64,000 bases of DNA from Aquilonibacter sp963820185 (GCA_963820185.1 CAWFYV010000005.1:62001-126000), one strand, 5' to 3'. Positions 15,749 through 25,153 are shown, counted from the first letter of the stretch. Program-made: numbers and translations. Notes: generated by a model from the sequence alone, not told the origin.

Positions 15749-16503
15749 TATCTCACGCCTCCCACGCTCAGACCCTTCTCGCGTTCGACGATCGTGCCGA
15801 TCGGATCGCCGAAGATCACGCGGCGGATATTCCCGGGAACGGACATGTCAAACACGATGATTGGAAGCTTGTTGTCCATACAGAGCGCCATCGCGGTCGA
15901 ATCCATGACCTCGAGCCCGCGTTGCAGCACCTCCATATAGTCGAGGCGCTCGAAACGCGTCGCGGTCGGATCCTTCTTTGGATCTGCGCTGTAGATGCCG
16001 TCGACCTTGGTGGCCTTGAGGATCGCATCCGCGCCGATCTCGACCGCGCGCAGCGCGGCGGTCGTGTCGGTCGTGAAGTACGGATTGCCCGTACCCGCGG
16101 CAAAAATCACGACCCGGCCTTTTTCCAAGTGGCGCATCGCTCGTCGACGGATGTACGGTTCGGCGATCTGGTGCATCGCAATCGCCGTCTGCACGCGCGA
16201 CGGCACGCCCATGCGCTCGAGCGCATCCTGCAGTGCGAGCGCGTTGATCACGGTCGCGAGCATACCCATGTAATCGGCGGTGGCACGATCCATGCCGGCC
16301 TCTTCATGGACTTTGCCGCGCCAGATATTTCCGCCGCCGACGACAACGGCTACCGAGACACCGGCGCGAGCGACGTCGGCGATTTCATCGGCCATGACGC
16401 GAGTCGTATTCACGTCGACGCCGGTATCGGTCCCGGCGAACGCTTCGCCGGAGATTTTTAGGAGAACGCGGTTGTACTTGGGTCCACTATTGCCTGAGTC
16501 CAA
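15748..16503 (-). CDS. pyrH: UMP kinase
   Basis: PyrH phosphorylates UMP to UDP in pyrimidine nucleotide synthesis as a hexameric amino-acid-kinase-fold enzyme. Seen are YNRVLLKISGEAF near the N-terminus, VAVVVGGGNIWRG, the acidic D-x-A-T-A-D-Y-M-G segment, GTGNPYFTTDTTAALRA and the C-terminal VFDMSVPGNIRR. At 251 residues it is slightly longer than the E. coli enzyme at both ends. It lies between tsf and frr. Confidence 0.97.
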   Translation of the reverse strand: MDSGNSGPKYNRVLLKISGEAFAGTDTGVDVNTTRVMADEIADVARAGVSVAVVVGGGNIWRGKVHEEAGMDRATADYMGMLATVINALALQDALERMGVPSRVQTAIAMHQIAEPYIRRRAMRHLEKGRVVIFAAGTGNPYFTTDTTAALRAVEIGADAILKATKVDGIYSADPKKDPTATRFERLDYMEVLQRGLEVMDSTAMALCMDNKLPIIVFDMSVPGNIRRVIFGDPIGTIVEREKGLSVGGVR

Positions 16504-16508
16504 GAGCG

Positions 16509-17120
16509 TTAGTTTTCTCCGAGTGCGTACTTCGTGAAGCGGCGAACCTTGATTTTTTCTCCGAGCGACCCGACCGCCGCGTTGATCAGGTCATTGACCG
16601 AGAGCGAGTCATCCTTGACGAACGGCTGGTCGAGCAGCACGTGCTCCTCGTACCACTTGTTCAACTTGCCTTCGACGATCTTCTCCGCAACCTCGGGCGG
16701 TTTGCCCGCCGGCACCGCGGCCTTGAACTCGTCGCGCGCCTTGGCGACGACATCCTCGGGAACGCTCGCACGGTCGAGGTACTGCGGCGACATCGCTGCG
16801 ATGTGCATTGCGATGTCGCGAGTCAGTTCCGAGAATTTCGGGTTGCGTGCAACGAAGTCGGTCTCGCTATTGACCTCGACGAGCACGCCGATCTTGCCGC
16901 CGGCGTGAATGTAGCTGGTCACGAGCCCTTCGTTGGCCGAACGCTCGGCCTTCTTTTCAGCCTGCGCCGCCCCGCGCTCCAACAAGAGTGCCTTCGCCTT
17001 CGCAAAATCGCCGTTGGCCTCGATGAGCGCCTTGCGGCAATCCATCATCGGCGCGCTGGTCTCTTCGCGCAGTGCCTTGATCTCTTCGGCTTTCGGTTGA
17101 TAGGACATTGAGGTAGACAC
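16509..17120 (-). CDS. tsf: Elongation factor Ts
   Basis: EF-Ts is the nucleotide exchange factor for EF-Tu. The 203-residue protein is the short form found in cyanobacteria and many terrabacteria: a UBA-like N-terminal domain with KALREETSAPMMDCRKAL, the core motif VEVNSETDFVARN, and a single reduced C-terminal half ending KVRRFTKYALGEN. GTG 17120 is favoured over later in-frame starts because AGGAGA lies just upstream (17125-17130). It follows rpsB by 9 bases, as is usual. Confidence 0.96.
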   Translation of the reverse strand: MSTSMSYQPKAEEIKALREETSAPMMDCRKALIEANGDFAKAKALLLERGAAQAEKKAERSANEGLVTSYIHAGGKIGVLVEVNSETDFVARNPKFSELTRDIAMHIAAMSPQYLDRASVPEDVVAKARDEFKAAVPAGKPPEVAEKIVEGKLNKWYEEHVLLDQPFVKDDSLSVNDLINAAVGSLGEKIKVRRFTKYALGEN

Positions 17121-17129
17121 CAGTTCTCC

Positions 17130-17915
17130 TTACAGCGCTGCTTCGACTTGTGCCATGGTCAGCGGGGCTTCGTCCTCCACGCTTTCCTCGTACGGTTGCG
17201 CGTACGCACCTTCCGCGTCGTAGGCGCTCTCGCTTTCCGTCTTGCCCTCGATGATCGCGTCGGCGATCTTGCTGACCATCAGCTTGACCGCGCGAATCGC
17301 ATCGTCGTTGCCGGGGATCGGGTAATCGATTTCGTCCGGATCGCAGTTCGTATCGATGACGGCGATGATCGGGATCTTCAACTTACGCGCCTCGAGGACC
17401 GCGATGCGCTCCTTCTTCGGGTCGACGATGAAGACCGCGTCGGGAAGACGATGCATGTCTTTGATGCCGCCGAGGAAGCGTTCGAGCTTGGCCATCTCAT
17501 CTTGGAGCTGCGCAACTTCTTTCTTGGGCAGACGATCGAAGTCGCCTTGCATCTTCATGCCCTCGAGCTCACGCAGGCGCGCGATGCGCTTCTGGATCGT
17601 CGAGAAGTTGGTCAAGGTGCCACCGAGCCAGCGTTGGTTGATGAAATACGTACCCGCGCGTTCGGCCTCTTCACGCACGACGTCTTGCGCTTGCTTCTTG
17701 GTGCCGACGAACAGGATGACTTTCTTTTCACGGGCCATCTGCTTGACGGCCTCGTAGGTCTCGCGCAGCTTCTGTACGGTGAGCGCGAGATCGATGATGT
17801 AAATGCCGTTGCGCTCCTGAAAGATGAATGGCTTCATCTTGGGGTTCCAGCGACGGGTCTGATGCCCGAAGTGGACGCCTGCCTCGAGGAGTTCGCGCAT
17901 GGAAACTACGGACAC
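17130..17915 (-). CDS. rpsB: Small ribosomal subunit protein uS2
   Basis: S2 binds the 30S head-body junction. The product has the N-terminal signature MRELLEAGVHFGHQTRRWNP, FVGTKKQAQDVV, QRWLGGTLTNF and DAVFIVDPKKERIAV. It carries an acidic C-terminal extension of about 40 residues rich in Glu, Ala and Tyr, common in this family. GTG 17915 is chosen because a strong AAGGAGA Shine-Dalgarno lies directly upstream and the protein then starts at the family position. The longer frame to 18053 has no homology. A promoter is visible at 18044-18072. Confidence 0.96.
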   Translation of the reverse strand: MSVVSMRELLEAGVHFGHQTRRWNPKMKPFIFQERNGIYIIDLALTVQKLRETYEAVKQMAREKKVILFVGTKKQAQDVVREEAERAGTYFINQRWLGGTLTNFSTIQKRIARLRELEGMKMQGDFDRLPKKEVAQLQDEMAKLERFLGGIKDMHRLPDAVFIVDPKKERIAVLEARKLKIPIIAVIDTNCDPDEIDYPIPGNDDAIRAVKLMVSKIADAIIEGKTESESAYDAEGAYAQPYEESVEDEAPLTMAQVEAAL

Positions 17916-18043
17916 AAGGTATCTCCTTCTGGCCTCGGTCCGCGTGCCGTCATGGCGGTGCGATCCGTGTCGAGAGGCCATATAGCGCCTGCCGTCCGTG
18001 GCGGGCGTAGTAAAGTGGCGCCGCCCATATGGACAGCCGTCCG

Positions 18044-18072
18044 AGTATACCATGGGCCCCTGGGCCGGTCCA
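18044..18072 (-). promoter_or_regulatory. Sigma-70-type promoter for rpsB-tsf operon
   Basis: On the minus strand TGGACC (18072-18067) and TATACT (18049-18044) are separated by exactly 17 bases. The -10 box is close to consensus and the -35 box matches four of six. The resulting leader to the rpsB start would be about 120 bases, which leaves room for the S2 autoregulatory site usual in bacteria. The gene on the other side (rfbB) is divergent. Confidence 0.55.
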
Positions 18073-18119
18073 GCGACCGAAGGGGCTCTGCCACTAAGGC
18101 TCCTAGCCCAAGATACCGA

Positions 18120-19136
18120 ATGTCAAAAACGATGCGGTGGTTAGTTACCGGCGGCTTGGGGTTTATCGGGTCGAATTTTGTTCGCCTCGCACTGCGTGAG
18201 CGGCCCGCCCTCGAGATCGTCAATCTCGACGCGATGACCTATGCGGGGAACCCCGCCAACCTGCGTGACATCGAGGTCGGTGCCCACTACCGCTTCGTCC
18301 ACGGTGACATTTGCGATCCCAGGGCGGTGCGCGCCGCGATCGGCGCCGGGGTCGACGCGATCGTGAACTTTGCCGCCGAGACGCACGTCGACCGGTCGAT
18401 CCTCGATCCGGAGCAATTCTTGCGTACCGACATTCTCGGCACGCACGTCTTATTGGAGGCCCTGCGCGAACACAAGATTCCGCGCTACCTGCAAGTGTCG
18501 ACCGACGAAGTCTACGGCGACGTGGCCGAGGGCGAGTCGTCGGAGACCGACGCGTTACAACCGCGCAGTCCCTATTCGGCATCCAAGGCCGGAGGCGACA
18601 TGCAGGTGCTGGCCTACTATGCGACGTTCGGCGCGCCCGTGGTGATTACGCGCGGGAGCAACACCTATGGCCCGTACCAATATCCCGAGAAACTGATTCC
18701 GCTTTTCATCACCAATCTGATCGACGATCAGCACGTTCCCGTGTATGGCGACGGATTGCAAGTGCGCGATTGGCTGCACGTCGAGGATCACGCGCGCGGA
18801 ATCATGCACGTGCTCGAGCACGGCGAGCCGGGCAACGTCTACAACCTCGGTGGCGGCAACCCACATACCAATCTCGAAATCACGCAGCGGCTCGTCGACG
18901 GCTGCGGCCGCGCCATGGAAACGCACGTGCGTCACGTCGCCGATCGCGAGGGCCACGATCGCCGTTATGCAGTGTCGTGCGAAAAGGCGCGCGCAATCGG
19001 TTGGAAGCCGAGCGTTGCATTCGAAGCGGGGCTGCGCGATACGGTCGCCTGGTACCAGCAACATGAAGAGTGGTGGCGGCCGCTCAAGTCCGGCGAATTT
19101 CTAGCTTATTATAAGCGCCAGTACGCGCATAGGTAG
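18120..19136 (+). CDS. rfbB: dTDP-glucose 4,6-dehydratase
   Basis: RmlB/RfbB is an extended SDR that converts dTDP-glucose to dTDP-4-keto-6-deoxyglucose, the branch point for rhamnose and other deoxysugars. The 338-residue protein shows the Rossmann motif VTGGLGFIGSNF, FAAETHVDRSI, STDEVYGDV and the active-site YSASKAGGD with Tyr and Lys. The ATG at 18120 is preferred. The open frame runs far upstream only because it crosses rpsB in antisense. It is followed after 3 bases by rfbA, giving a two-gene operon. Confidence 0.95.
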   Translation: MSKTMRWLVTGGLGFIGSNFVRLALRERPALEIVNLDAMTYAGNPANLRDIEVGAHYRFVHGDICDPRAVRAAIGAGVDAIVNFAAETHVDRSILDPEQFLRTDILGTHVLLEALREHKIPRYLQVSTDEVYGDVAEGESSETDALQPRSPYSASKAGGDMQVLAYYATFGAPVVITRGSNTYGPYQYPEKLIPLFITNLIDDQHVPVYGDGLQVRDWLHVEDHARGIMHVLEHGEPGNVYNLGGGNPHTNLEITQRLVDGCGRAMETHVRHVADREGHDRRYAVSCEKARAIGWKPSVAFEAGLRDTVAWYQQHEEWWRPLKSGEFLAYYKRQYAHR

Positions 19137-19139
19137 GGC

Positions 19140-19880
19140 ATGAAAGGCGTTATACTAGCAGGCGGTTTGGGCTCACGCCTTCGGCCGCTAACCAAAGTTA
19201 CGAACAAGCATCTGCTGCCGATCTACGACAAGCCGATGATTTACTATCCGATCGAGACGCTGTGTAAGGCCGGCATCAAAGACATCATGATCGTCACCGG
19301 CGGCAACTCGGCCGGCGACTTTTTGCGTCTACTCGGTAACGGCAGAGAGTTCGGCCTTAAAGACATCTACTATACGTATCAGGAAGGCGAGGGCGGGATC
19401 GCCGATGCGCTCAAATTGTGCGAGCACTTCGCCGAAGGCCAGCGCATCGCTGTGATCCTCGGCGACAACATCATTCAGGAGAATATCGCGCCCTTCGTGC
19501 GTAAGTTCGAAGAGCAGGACTCGGGCGCGCGCATTCTCCTAAAGGAAGTCGACGACCCCGAACGCTTCGGCTGCCCTGAGCTCGACGGCGAGCGCATCGT
19601 CCGAATCGAGGAGAAGCCCGCAACACCGAAGAGCCGCTTCGCCGTGACGGGCATCTACATGTACGACCGTCGCGTCTTTGATTTTTGCAAGCGTCTCAAG
19701 CCCTCGGCGCGCGGTGAGCTCGAGATCACCGACGTCAACAACGCCTACATCAAAGAAGGCGACCTCTTCTACGACGTGCTCGACGGTTGGTGGACCGATG
19801 CCGGGCAATTCGAATCGCTGTACCGCGCTACGCAGTTAGTCGCCGAATCGAAGTTGAAAGCTCCGCAGCAGGTCGGATAG
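19140..19880 (+). CDS. rfbA: Glucose-1-phosphate thymidylyltransferase
   Basis: RmlA/RfbA makes dTDP-glucose from glucose-1-phosphate and dTTP. The 246-residue protein has the nucleotidyltransferase signature GVILAGGLGSRLRPLTKVTN, KPMIYYPIE, LGDNIIQ and EKPATPKSRFAVTGIYMYD. It resembles the short RmlA variant of archaea and terrabacteria that lacks the longer C-terminal allosteric part. Its 3' end overlaps the 3' end of the convergent SDR gene. Confidence 0.95.
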   Translation: MKGVILAGGLGSRLRPLTKVTNKHLLPIYDKPMIYYPIETLCKAGIKDIMIVTGGNSAGDFLRLLGNGREFGLKDIYYTYQEGEGGIADALKLCEHFAEGQRIAVILGDNIIQENIAPFVRKFEEQDSGARILLKEVDDPERFGCPELDGERIVRIEEKPATPKSRFAVTGIYMYDRRVFDFCKRLKPSARGELEITDVNNAYIKEGDLFYDVLDGWWTDAGQFESLYRATQLVAESKLKAPQQVG

Positions 19881-20661
19881 GTCCGCCAGCACATCGCGCG
19901 GTTGCCAGGCGATGTCCTGCGCAAGCCGCTCGACGGCGATCGGAGCCGCGACCGACGCCGGCGCGTCTGCCGGGACCTCAACGGTTATTCCGCAGGCTCG
20001 AAGCACCGAGAAGATCTCGCCATGGCGCGTGTTTCCACCGCGAGCGACGTTGTAGATGCGCTCGGTCCGATCGAGGGCGCAGAGAGCCAGCGCTGCTTCC
20101 GCCACATCGTCGACGCTAACGTAATCCTTTGCCGAGGTCTCTGAGGTTCGCACTTGGACCCTTCCCGACGTCGCGGCTTGACGCAAGATATCGGAAAGGA
20201 ACAATCCCGAATCGAAACTCGTCCCGTACACGTTTGAAAGGCGCAGCACGCAGGCGTCCTCGTGTCCGGAAAGCACGAGTGCCTCGCCGGCAATTTTCGA
20301 GGCACGATACACGTCGACGCGATCGGGGGCGTCCAAGACCAGCCCCTGCGCTTCGCCGGTTGATGACGTCCCGTCATATACGCGGGTCGAGGAGATGTAA
20401 AGAAAACGACGGCTGCGCGTCGTGCGCAGCAGCCGCTCGACCGCGCTCACGTGCAACGCAAACGCGTCAAGCGGACGCTCTTGGGCTCCCCACGCAACGC
20501 CGGAACAATAGACGACTACATCGAATTCTTCCCCATCGAAGGACGCGTCGTGCGACCGAACGGCGACGCTACAACCGAGCCTCTTCAGCTTGCCTGACGA
20601 CGGCGCTTCCGATGAACCCGCGCCCGCCTATGACCGCCACACGGCCCAGCCGATACTTCAT
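19836..20661 (-). CDS. NAD-dependent epimerase/reductase (extended SDR), frameshifted
   Basis: The N-terminal piece from ATG 20661 reads RVAVIGGRGFIGSAVVRQ, a dinucleotide-binding motif, and then hits a stop. One base less near 20590 joins it to KRLGCSVAVRSHDASF and on to the long frame with YISSTRVYDG, the YRASK active site (Tyr and Lys), RLSNVYG and DYVSVDDVAEAAL. The reconstructed protein of about 274 residues is a short sugar-nucleotide epimerase/reductase. It may act on the 4-keto-6-deoxy sugars made by rfbB or rfbG, perhaps filling the absent rfbD role, but the substrate cannot be told from sequence. It is divergent from the methyltransferase at 20666. Confidence 0.75.
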
Positions 20662-20665
20662 AAAG

Positions 20666-21359
20666 ATGAATTTTCGATATAAGACGGATCGCCTTGCGAC
20701 AGCCCACAATGCGGATTTCCTCGTCGATCCGCTCTTCGCGGAAGCCTATCGTCTCGGCGCGTCCACTGAGCATCCGTATGGACCGAACATGCACATCGAG
20801 TGGCGCGTGTACACGGCGTGCTGGATCGCCTCAAACGCTATCCATCGACCCGGCGACTTTGTTGAATGCGGCGTGGCTAGCGGCATCATTTCGCGCGCTG
20901 TGGCGCACTATATCTCGTGGGAGAATCATCCCGATCGTACGCTTTGGCTCCTCGACACCTTCGATCGCTATCCCGTCGAGCAACTGACCGACGCGGAGCG
21001 CGCAGCCGGACTGACTCGCCTCGGGGAACACTATCACAATTCCGTTGATTCGATCACCCGCACGTTTGCCGATTTTCCGAACGTCCGAATCGTTCCGGGT
21101 CTTGATTCCGGATACGTTGCGCGAAATCACGGCCGAACGCGTCGCATATCTCCACCTCGATCTCAATGCGTCGACGCCCGAACGCGCCGCCATCGAATAT
21201 CTCTGGGATCGCCTCGTGCCCGGCGCTTGGGTTCTGCTCGATGACTACGGCTGGACGGAGTGCATCAATCAGAAGCTCGCTATGGATGCGTTCGCGGCGA
21301 CGAAGGGGTTGCGCGTCTTCTCCATGCCGACCGGGCAAGGAATACTCTTCAAGCCGTAG
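20666..21359 (+). CDS. TylF/MycF-family sugar O-methyltransferase, frameshifted
   Basis: The reconstructed protein of about 230 residues matches macrocin/mycinamicin-type O-methyltransferases. It has HIEWRVYTACW, FVECGVASGIISR (SAM-binding region), WLLDTFDRYP, then after a single-base shift near 21105, IPDTLREITAERVAYLHLDL, WVLLDDYG and the C-terminal GILFKP. The break falls in GGTCTTGATT, where one T fewer restores the frame. Enzymes of this family methylate deoxysugar hydroxyls, which fits the surrounding dTDP/CDP-sugar genes. Confidence 0.78.
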
Positions 21360-21903
21360 CGGGAACGGCCGAGAGCGGCGGCGCCGCGGCATCTTTCGCC
21401 GATACGATCGGTGCATCCGAAGCGGCCACGCGATCCCGACTCGGCGTCGTTCCAGAGCACCTGCTTCACTGGCCGGATCGTAGAAGTCCGTCTGCTTGTA
21501 CGAGATGATCGCTTCGTCTGAGAGCACGTAGAAGCCGTGCGCAAAGCCCCGCGGTACGTACAATTGCTCGCAGCCGCATCGCAGTGAGGCGAAAACCCTG
21601 CCACTTTCCGAACGTCGGCGATCCGCGGCGCACATCGACGACACGTCGAAGACTCTCCCTTGAGCACCTGGACCAATTTCGCCAGTCGAAAATCGAAATG
21701 CATCCCACGTAGCACTCCGCGTTTCGAAACTGGAAGCGTTATCCTCGACGAAGAGATCGATGGAGGCCGACTGCCGATATTCCGCCTCCGAAAACATACG
21801 CCGGAATGATCCGCGCTCGTCGGCGTGTGCGACGTCGCACGAACGAATTTCACTCCCGGCAAGCGCTAGGGCGGCAACATCGAAAAGAGTTCGGCCACAT
21901 CCA
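21349..21903 (-). CDS. rfbC: dTDP-4-dehydrorhamnose 3,5-epimerase-like protein, multiply frameshifted
   Basis: Pieces of an RmlC-type cupin occur in all three minus frames in the correct order: ADERGSFRRMFSEAEYRQ, FVEDNAS, KRGVLRGMHF, LAKLVQVLKGE, VDVRRGSPTFGKWQG, EQLYVPRGFAHGFYVLSDEA, SYKQTDFYDPASE, GIAWPL, and a tail ending at TGA 21349-21351. At least four single-base shifts are needed to join them. The order and quality of the fragments show a full gene of about 180 residues. Either the sequence is erroneous here or this is a recent pseudogene. It would act on the 4-keto-6-deoxy sugar nucleotide made by rfbB or rfbG. Confidence 0.75.
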
Positions 21904-21907
21904 TGCT

Positions 21908-22645
21908 TTAGTCTTTCATGCAGCGAAGGTAGCCGCCGGGAGCATCCGTGATCATCAACTTGTCGTTGATTTCGTGATCGACGACGAAACGGTCGTTCTC
22001 ACCCAAGAACTCCTGGAGCGCGGATTTTGGATTACGCGTCGTCGTCCACTCGCGCTTGAGATCGATTGAGGGATCGATCTCCCCGGTCGAGGTTCCGTAG
22101 ACGATCAGCGGTCCGCCTTTCTTCACGAGCGGCGAATAGGCGCGCAGCTCCGCAAGTACGTGCTCGTGCGTGTGCAGCGAATCCAGGATAACCATCACAC
22201 GCTCGTGCTCCGCTGCGAGTTTCTTGACGCGATCGACGACATCGGCATCCGTGGACGACCCCTCGATAACCGATATCCGCTTGGCAAGTTGGTGTTCGGC
22301 GGTCGCCTTTTTATTGTGCTCGCGAAACTCGACTTCGATGCCGACGACATCTCCGCGTCCACCGATAAGCTCCAAGATCGAAGCATAGAAGATGAGTGCG
22401 CCGCCGTGTGCGACGCCCGTTTCCAGGACGAGGGTCGGCCGATAGTTCCAAATGAGCTCTTGCAGCGCGATAATATCCTGCGGGTACTGGATGATCGGAC
22501 GCCCGAGCCATTTGAAATTTCGGTAGTAGCCGTACGTAAATGTTTTTCCAAGGAAGGTCTTCACGGCTTGGGTCATGACCGGGTCCTGATTCATCGCTGC
22601 AATTGCGGCGAAGTCTATCGGGTCGTGGGGATCGCGGTTTGCCAT
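21908..22645 (-). CDS. CmcI/cephalosporin-hydroxylase-family methyltransferase-like protein
   Basis: The 245-residue protein matches the CmcI-like family often found in glycan clusters: IIQYPQDIIALQELIW, LVLETGVAHGGALIFYAS (SAM-binding glycine-rich loop), VVGIEVEFREHN, VMVILDSLHTHEHVLAEL and YLRCMKD at the end. Members act as O-methyltransferases on sugars despite the historical hydroxylase name. It abuts the acyltransferase gene (shared base at 22645) and lies 4 bases upstream of rfbC, indicating one operon from the double-domain glycosyltransferase down to rfbC. Confidence 0.85.
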   Translation of the reverse strand: MANRDPHDPIDFAAIAAMNQDPVMTQAVKTFLGKTFTYGYYRNFKWLGRPIIQYPQDIIALQELIWNYRPTLVLETGVAHGGALIFYASILELIGGRGDVVGIEVEFREHNKKATAEHQLAKRISVIEGSSTDADVVDRVKKLAAEHERVMVILDSLHTHEHVLAELRAYSPLVKKGGPLIVYGTSTGEIDPSIDLKREWTTTRNPKSALQEFLGENDRFVVDHEINDKLMITDAPGGYLRCMKD

Positions 22646-23331
22646 CAGTTCAAATCCAATTCAGATGCATTGACAAAAAATCGGCTGAGAAGATCACGTT
22701 TTCGCGGCCAGATCTCCAGATTCGGCGACATCCCACGCACCATCGAATTCGGCGGGACCTCGGCATACGCGACGGTACTATTCGCGGTTACTATCGACCC
22801 GCTCCCGATGGTGCCCGTGCCTACGATAAACACGCCGGGAAAGAGGATGATGCCCTTCCCAAAGGTGAGCACCGTCGTAATGTCATTCGCGATCGTGACG
22901 TTTTGACACACTACGAGGTAGTCGCCGTACGTGCCTTTGCCGATCACCGTTCCGACGGTATGCGGGATACAAAATACATCCGGCAAGATCGTATCGGGCA
23001 TGATAACGATCCCATGGCGCATCCGATTCAGCAGCGAAATCTTGTTCGCTGTCGGGGAATCTCCCGAACGCCAAAGCGCGTTGGAGAGGAAATATAGAAA
23101 CGTTGCGAACTGGTCGCCGTGCAGATGATTGAACGTCGCACCATGCTCGTCTCTATATCCACGGAGCGCGACGTGGCTGAAGCAGTGCTCGAGCCGCTCG
23201 AGTGCCGCGTCGAACGTACCATTTAGATCGCTTCGCACTGCATCGGGAAAGTTATTCGCGACGAGGTGATCGACGTAGGCGCGAAGCTGCTCTTTCGGCA
23301 ACGACAGCCTCAATCGTCCCACACCTTCCAT
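22645..23331 (-). CDS. Left-handed beta-helix acyltransferase (CysE/hexapeptide family)
   Basis: The C-terminal half has imperfect hexapeptide repeats: GIVIMPDTILPDVFCIPHTV, VIGKGTYGDY, VTIANDITTV, FIVGTGTIGSGS and IVTANSTV. These build a trimeric beta-helix acetyltransferase. The N-terminal half is helical (KEQLRAYVDHLVANNF), as in serine acetyltransferase-like proteins. I set the start at ATG 23331; the longer frame overlaps rfbF far more. Context suggests O- or N-acetylation of a deoxysugar rather than cysteine synthesis. Confidence 0.75.
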   Translation of the reverse strand: MEGVGRLRLSLPKEQLRAYVDHLVANNFPDAVRSDLNGTFDAALERLEHCFSHVALRGYRDEHGATFNHLHGDQFATFLYFLSNALWRSGDSPTANKISLLNRMRHGIVIMPDTILPDVFCIPHTVGTVIGKGTYGDYLVVCQNVTIANDITTVLTFGKGIILFPGVFIVGTGTIGSGSIVTANSTVAYAEVPPNSMVRGMSPNLEIWPRKRDLLSRFFVNASELDLN

Positions 23332-24086
23332 GGGGCGTTGCCGCTGTACCAAAGCTCGTCGAGCTGGCGCTTCTCGCGCAGCGTGTCCATCGGCTGCCAA
23401 AACTCCTCGAGCCGATAGGCGCCGAGCTGGTGTTGTGCGACCAAACGCTCGAGAGGCTCGCGCTCGAGGATGCTGGCGTCGCCATCGATGTAATCGAAGA
23501 TCTGTGGCTGAAGCACGAAGAATCCGCCATTGATCCAGCCGCTAACGACCTGCGGTTTCTCGATGAACTCGTCGACGCCGCCGTCTTCCGCGACGACGAG
23601 ACTTCCAAAGCGCGAAGGCGGTCGAACTGCGGTCAGCGTTGCAATGCGCCCATGGGCCTGATGGAAGCGGACGAGGTCCGCCACGTCGATTCTCGCAACG
23701 CCGTCACCATACGTCGCCATAAACGGCGCGTTCCCGATAATACTACGCAGCCGCAGCAATCGGCCGCCGGTCATCGTCTCGGATCCAGTGTCGACCAAAT
23801 GCACGTGCCAATCGGGCCCATCCGCGCGCGACACCTCGATGTCTCCGTGACGCAGGCGAATTGCGAAGTCGGCTTGCCGGAACCTGAAGTTGAGGAAGTA
23901 ATCTTTGATGACTTCGCCTTTGTATCCGAGCGCAACCACGAACTCATTGAAGCCGGCAGCGGCGTAGATCTTCATGATGTGCCAGAGGATTGGGTAGCCG
24001 CCGATCTCGACCATCGGCTTCGGGCGCGCGACCGTCTCTTCCATTAAACGCGTGCCCAGACCGCCGGCGAGAATGACGACCTTCAT
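23310..24086 (-). CDS. rfbF: Glucose-1-phosphate cytidylyltransferase
   Basis: RfbF makes CDP-glucose, the entry to CDP-3,6-dideoxyhexoses. The 258-residue protein is full length with KVVILAGGLGTRLMEET, KPMVEIGGYPILWHIMKIY, ATYGDGVARID, a second metal-binding region around GWINGGFFVLQPQIFDYI, and EFWQPMDTLREKRQLDELW. It overlaps rfbG by 4 bases, the classical rfbF-rfbG pair. Confidence 0.95.
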   Translation of the reverse strand: MKVVILAGGLGTRLMEETVARPKPMVEIGGYPILWHIMKIYAAAGFNEFVVALGYKGEVIKDYFLNFRFRQADFAIRLRHGDIEVSRADGPDWHVHLVDTGSETMTGGRLLRLRSIIGNAPFMATYGDGVARIDVADLVRFHQAHGRIATLTAVRPPSRFGSLVVAEDGGVDEFIEKPQVVSGWINGGFFVLQPQIFDYIDGDASILEREPLERLVAQHQLGAYRLEEFWQPMDTLREKRQLDELWYSGNAPWKVWDD

Positions 24087-25153
24087 TGCGTGGCCCCGTT
24101 CCCAGCGGCATGCACAAACGATGCGACGGCCTCGTCCAATAGCTCGCTCACCTTTTCGCCCGCCGCGCGACGCCGATAGAATGTCGCGGTTTCGGCGATC
24201 GCGCGCTCCGCGCTAAACACTGGATGCCACGCGAGAAGTTCGCGACTCGAAGCCGAGTCCAGCAAGAGCACCGGATTCTCCGGTACCGCAGCTTTGTCCA
24301 ACACGACCTCCACTTCGCTCCCGTATCCTTGTACGAAGAGCGCTATGCCTTCACGGACGCTTAGGGGCCTGCCATCATCGGGCCCGAAGTTCCAGGCCCG
24401 CGCTACCGTCGCGTCGCCGCGCAGCCCGCGAGACAAAAGGATGCAATAGCCCAAGAGCGCGTCCAGCACGTGTTGCCAGGGTCGGATCGCTTGCGGATGC
24501 CGAACGACGAGTCGGCGCTCACCGAGCATCGCGCGCGCCAGGTCCGGGAAGAGCCGGTACGCAGCCCAATCGCTGCCACCGATCACGTTTCCCGCCCGGA
24601 CGGTCGCGACGATCGGCCCGTGCCCGCGCTTGAGCAGCGCGCGATACCCCTCGACGACGAGTTCGGCACACGCCTTGCTTGCGCTGTACGGATCGTGTCC
24701 ACCCAAGGGATCGTCTTCGCGCAGCGCTGCAAGCGATGGCCGATAACATTTGTCGCTCGTTGCCACGACGAGCACCCGAACGGACGGCGCATTGCGAACC
24801 GCCTCGACCACGTTGACGGTACCTTGCACGTTGGTCGCATACGTGCCGACCGGATCGCTCAGCCCTTCGAGGACCAGCGACTGCGCGGCCAGATGGAGTA
24901 CGCATTCGGGCTGCCACTGCGCGATTGCGTCCCGCAATGCATCGGCGTCCCGAATATCACCAAGGCGATGCTCGATTCGCGCGCTTGCGCCCGATTCTTC
25001 GAACAAGCTCGGCTGCGTCGGCGGTGGCAAGCTAAATCCGTACACGCGTGCTCCGAGCGCCCGCAATAACGCGATCGCCCACGCGCCTTTGAACCCGGTG
25101 TGTCCGGTGACAAGGACACGCGTTCCTCGCAGAGGCTTGAGGCCCTCAATCAT
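24083..25153 (-). CDS. rfbG: CDP-glucose 4,6-dehydratase
   Basis: RfbG converts CDP-glucose to CDP-4-keto-6-deoxyglucose. The 356-residue extended SDR shows VLVTGHTGFKGAWAIALL, LAAQSLVLEGLSDPVGTY, VVATSDKCYRP, the YSASKACAEL active site and RAGNVIGGSDWA. ATG 25153 overlaps the glycosyltransferase stop (ATGA), which fixes the start; the frame continues upstream only as antisense-free noise. The usual partner for dideoxy formation (rfbH) is absent from the window, so the end product is probably a 6-deoxyhexose derivative. Confidence 0.94.
   Translation of the reverse strand: MIEGLKPLRGTRVLVTGHTGFKGAWAIALLRALGARVYGFSLPPPTQPSLFEESGASARIEHRLGDIRDADALRDAIAQWQPECVLHLAAQSLVLEGLSDPVGTYATNVQGTVNVVEAVRNAPSVRVLVVATSDKCYRPSLAALREDDPLGGHDPYSASKACAELVVEGYRALLKRGHGPIVATVRAGNVIGGSDWAAYRLFPDLARAMLGERRLVVRHPQAIRPWQHVLDALLGYCILLSRGLRGDATVARAWNFGPDDGRPLSVREGIALFVQGYGSEVEVVLDKAAVPENPVLLLDSASSRELLAWHPVFSAERAIAETATFYRRRAAGEKVSELLDEAVASFVHAAGNGATQ

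Noticed and set aside
17148..18119. 662-codon plus-strand frame starting inside rpsB
   Set aside because: The part before 18120 is antisense to rpsB and has no homology; the real gene is rfbB from 18120.
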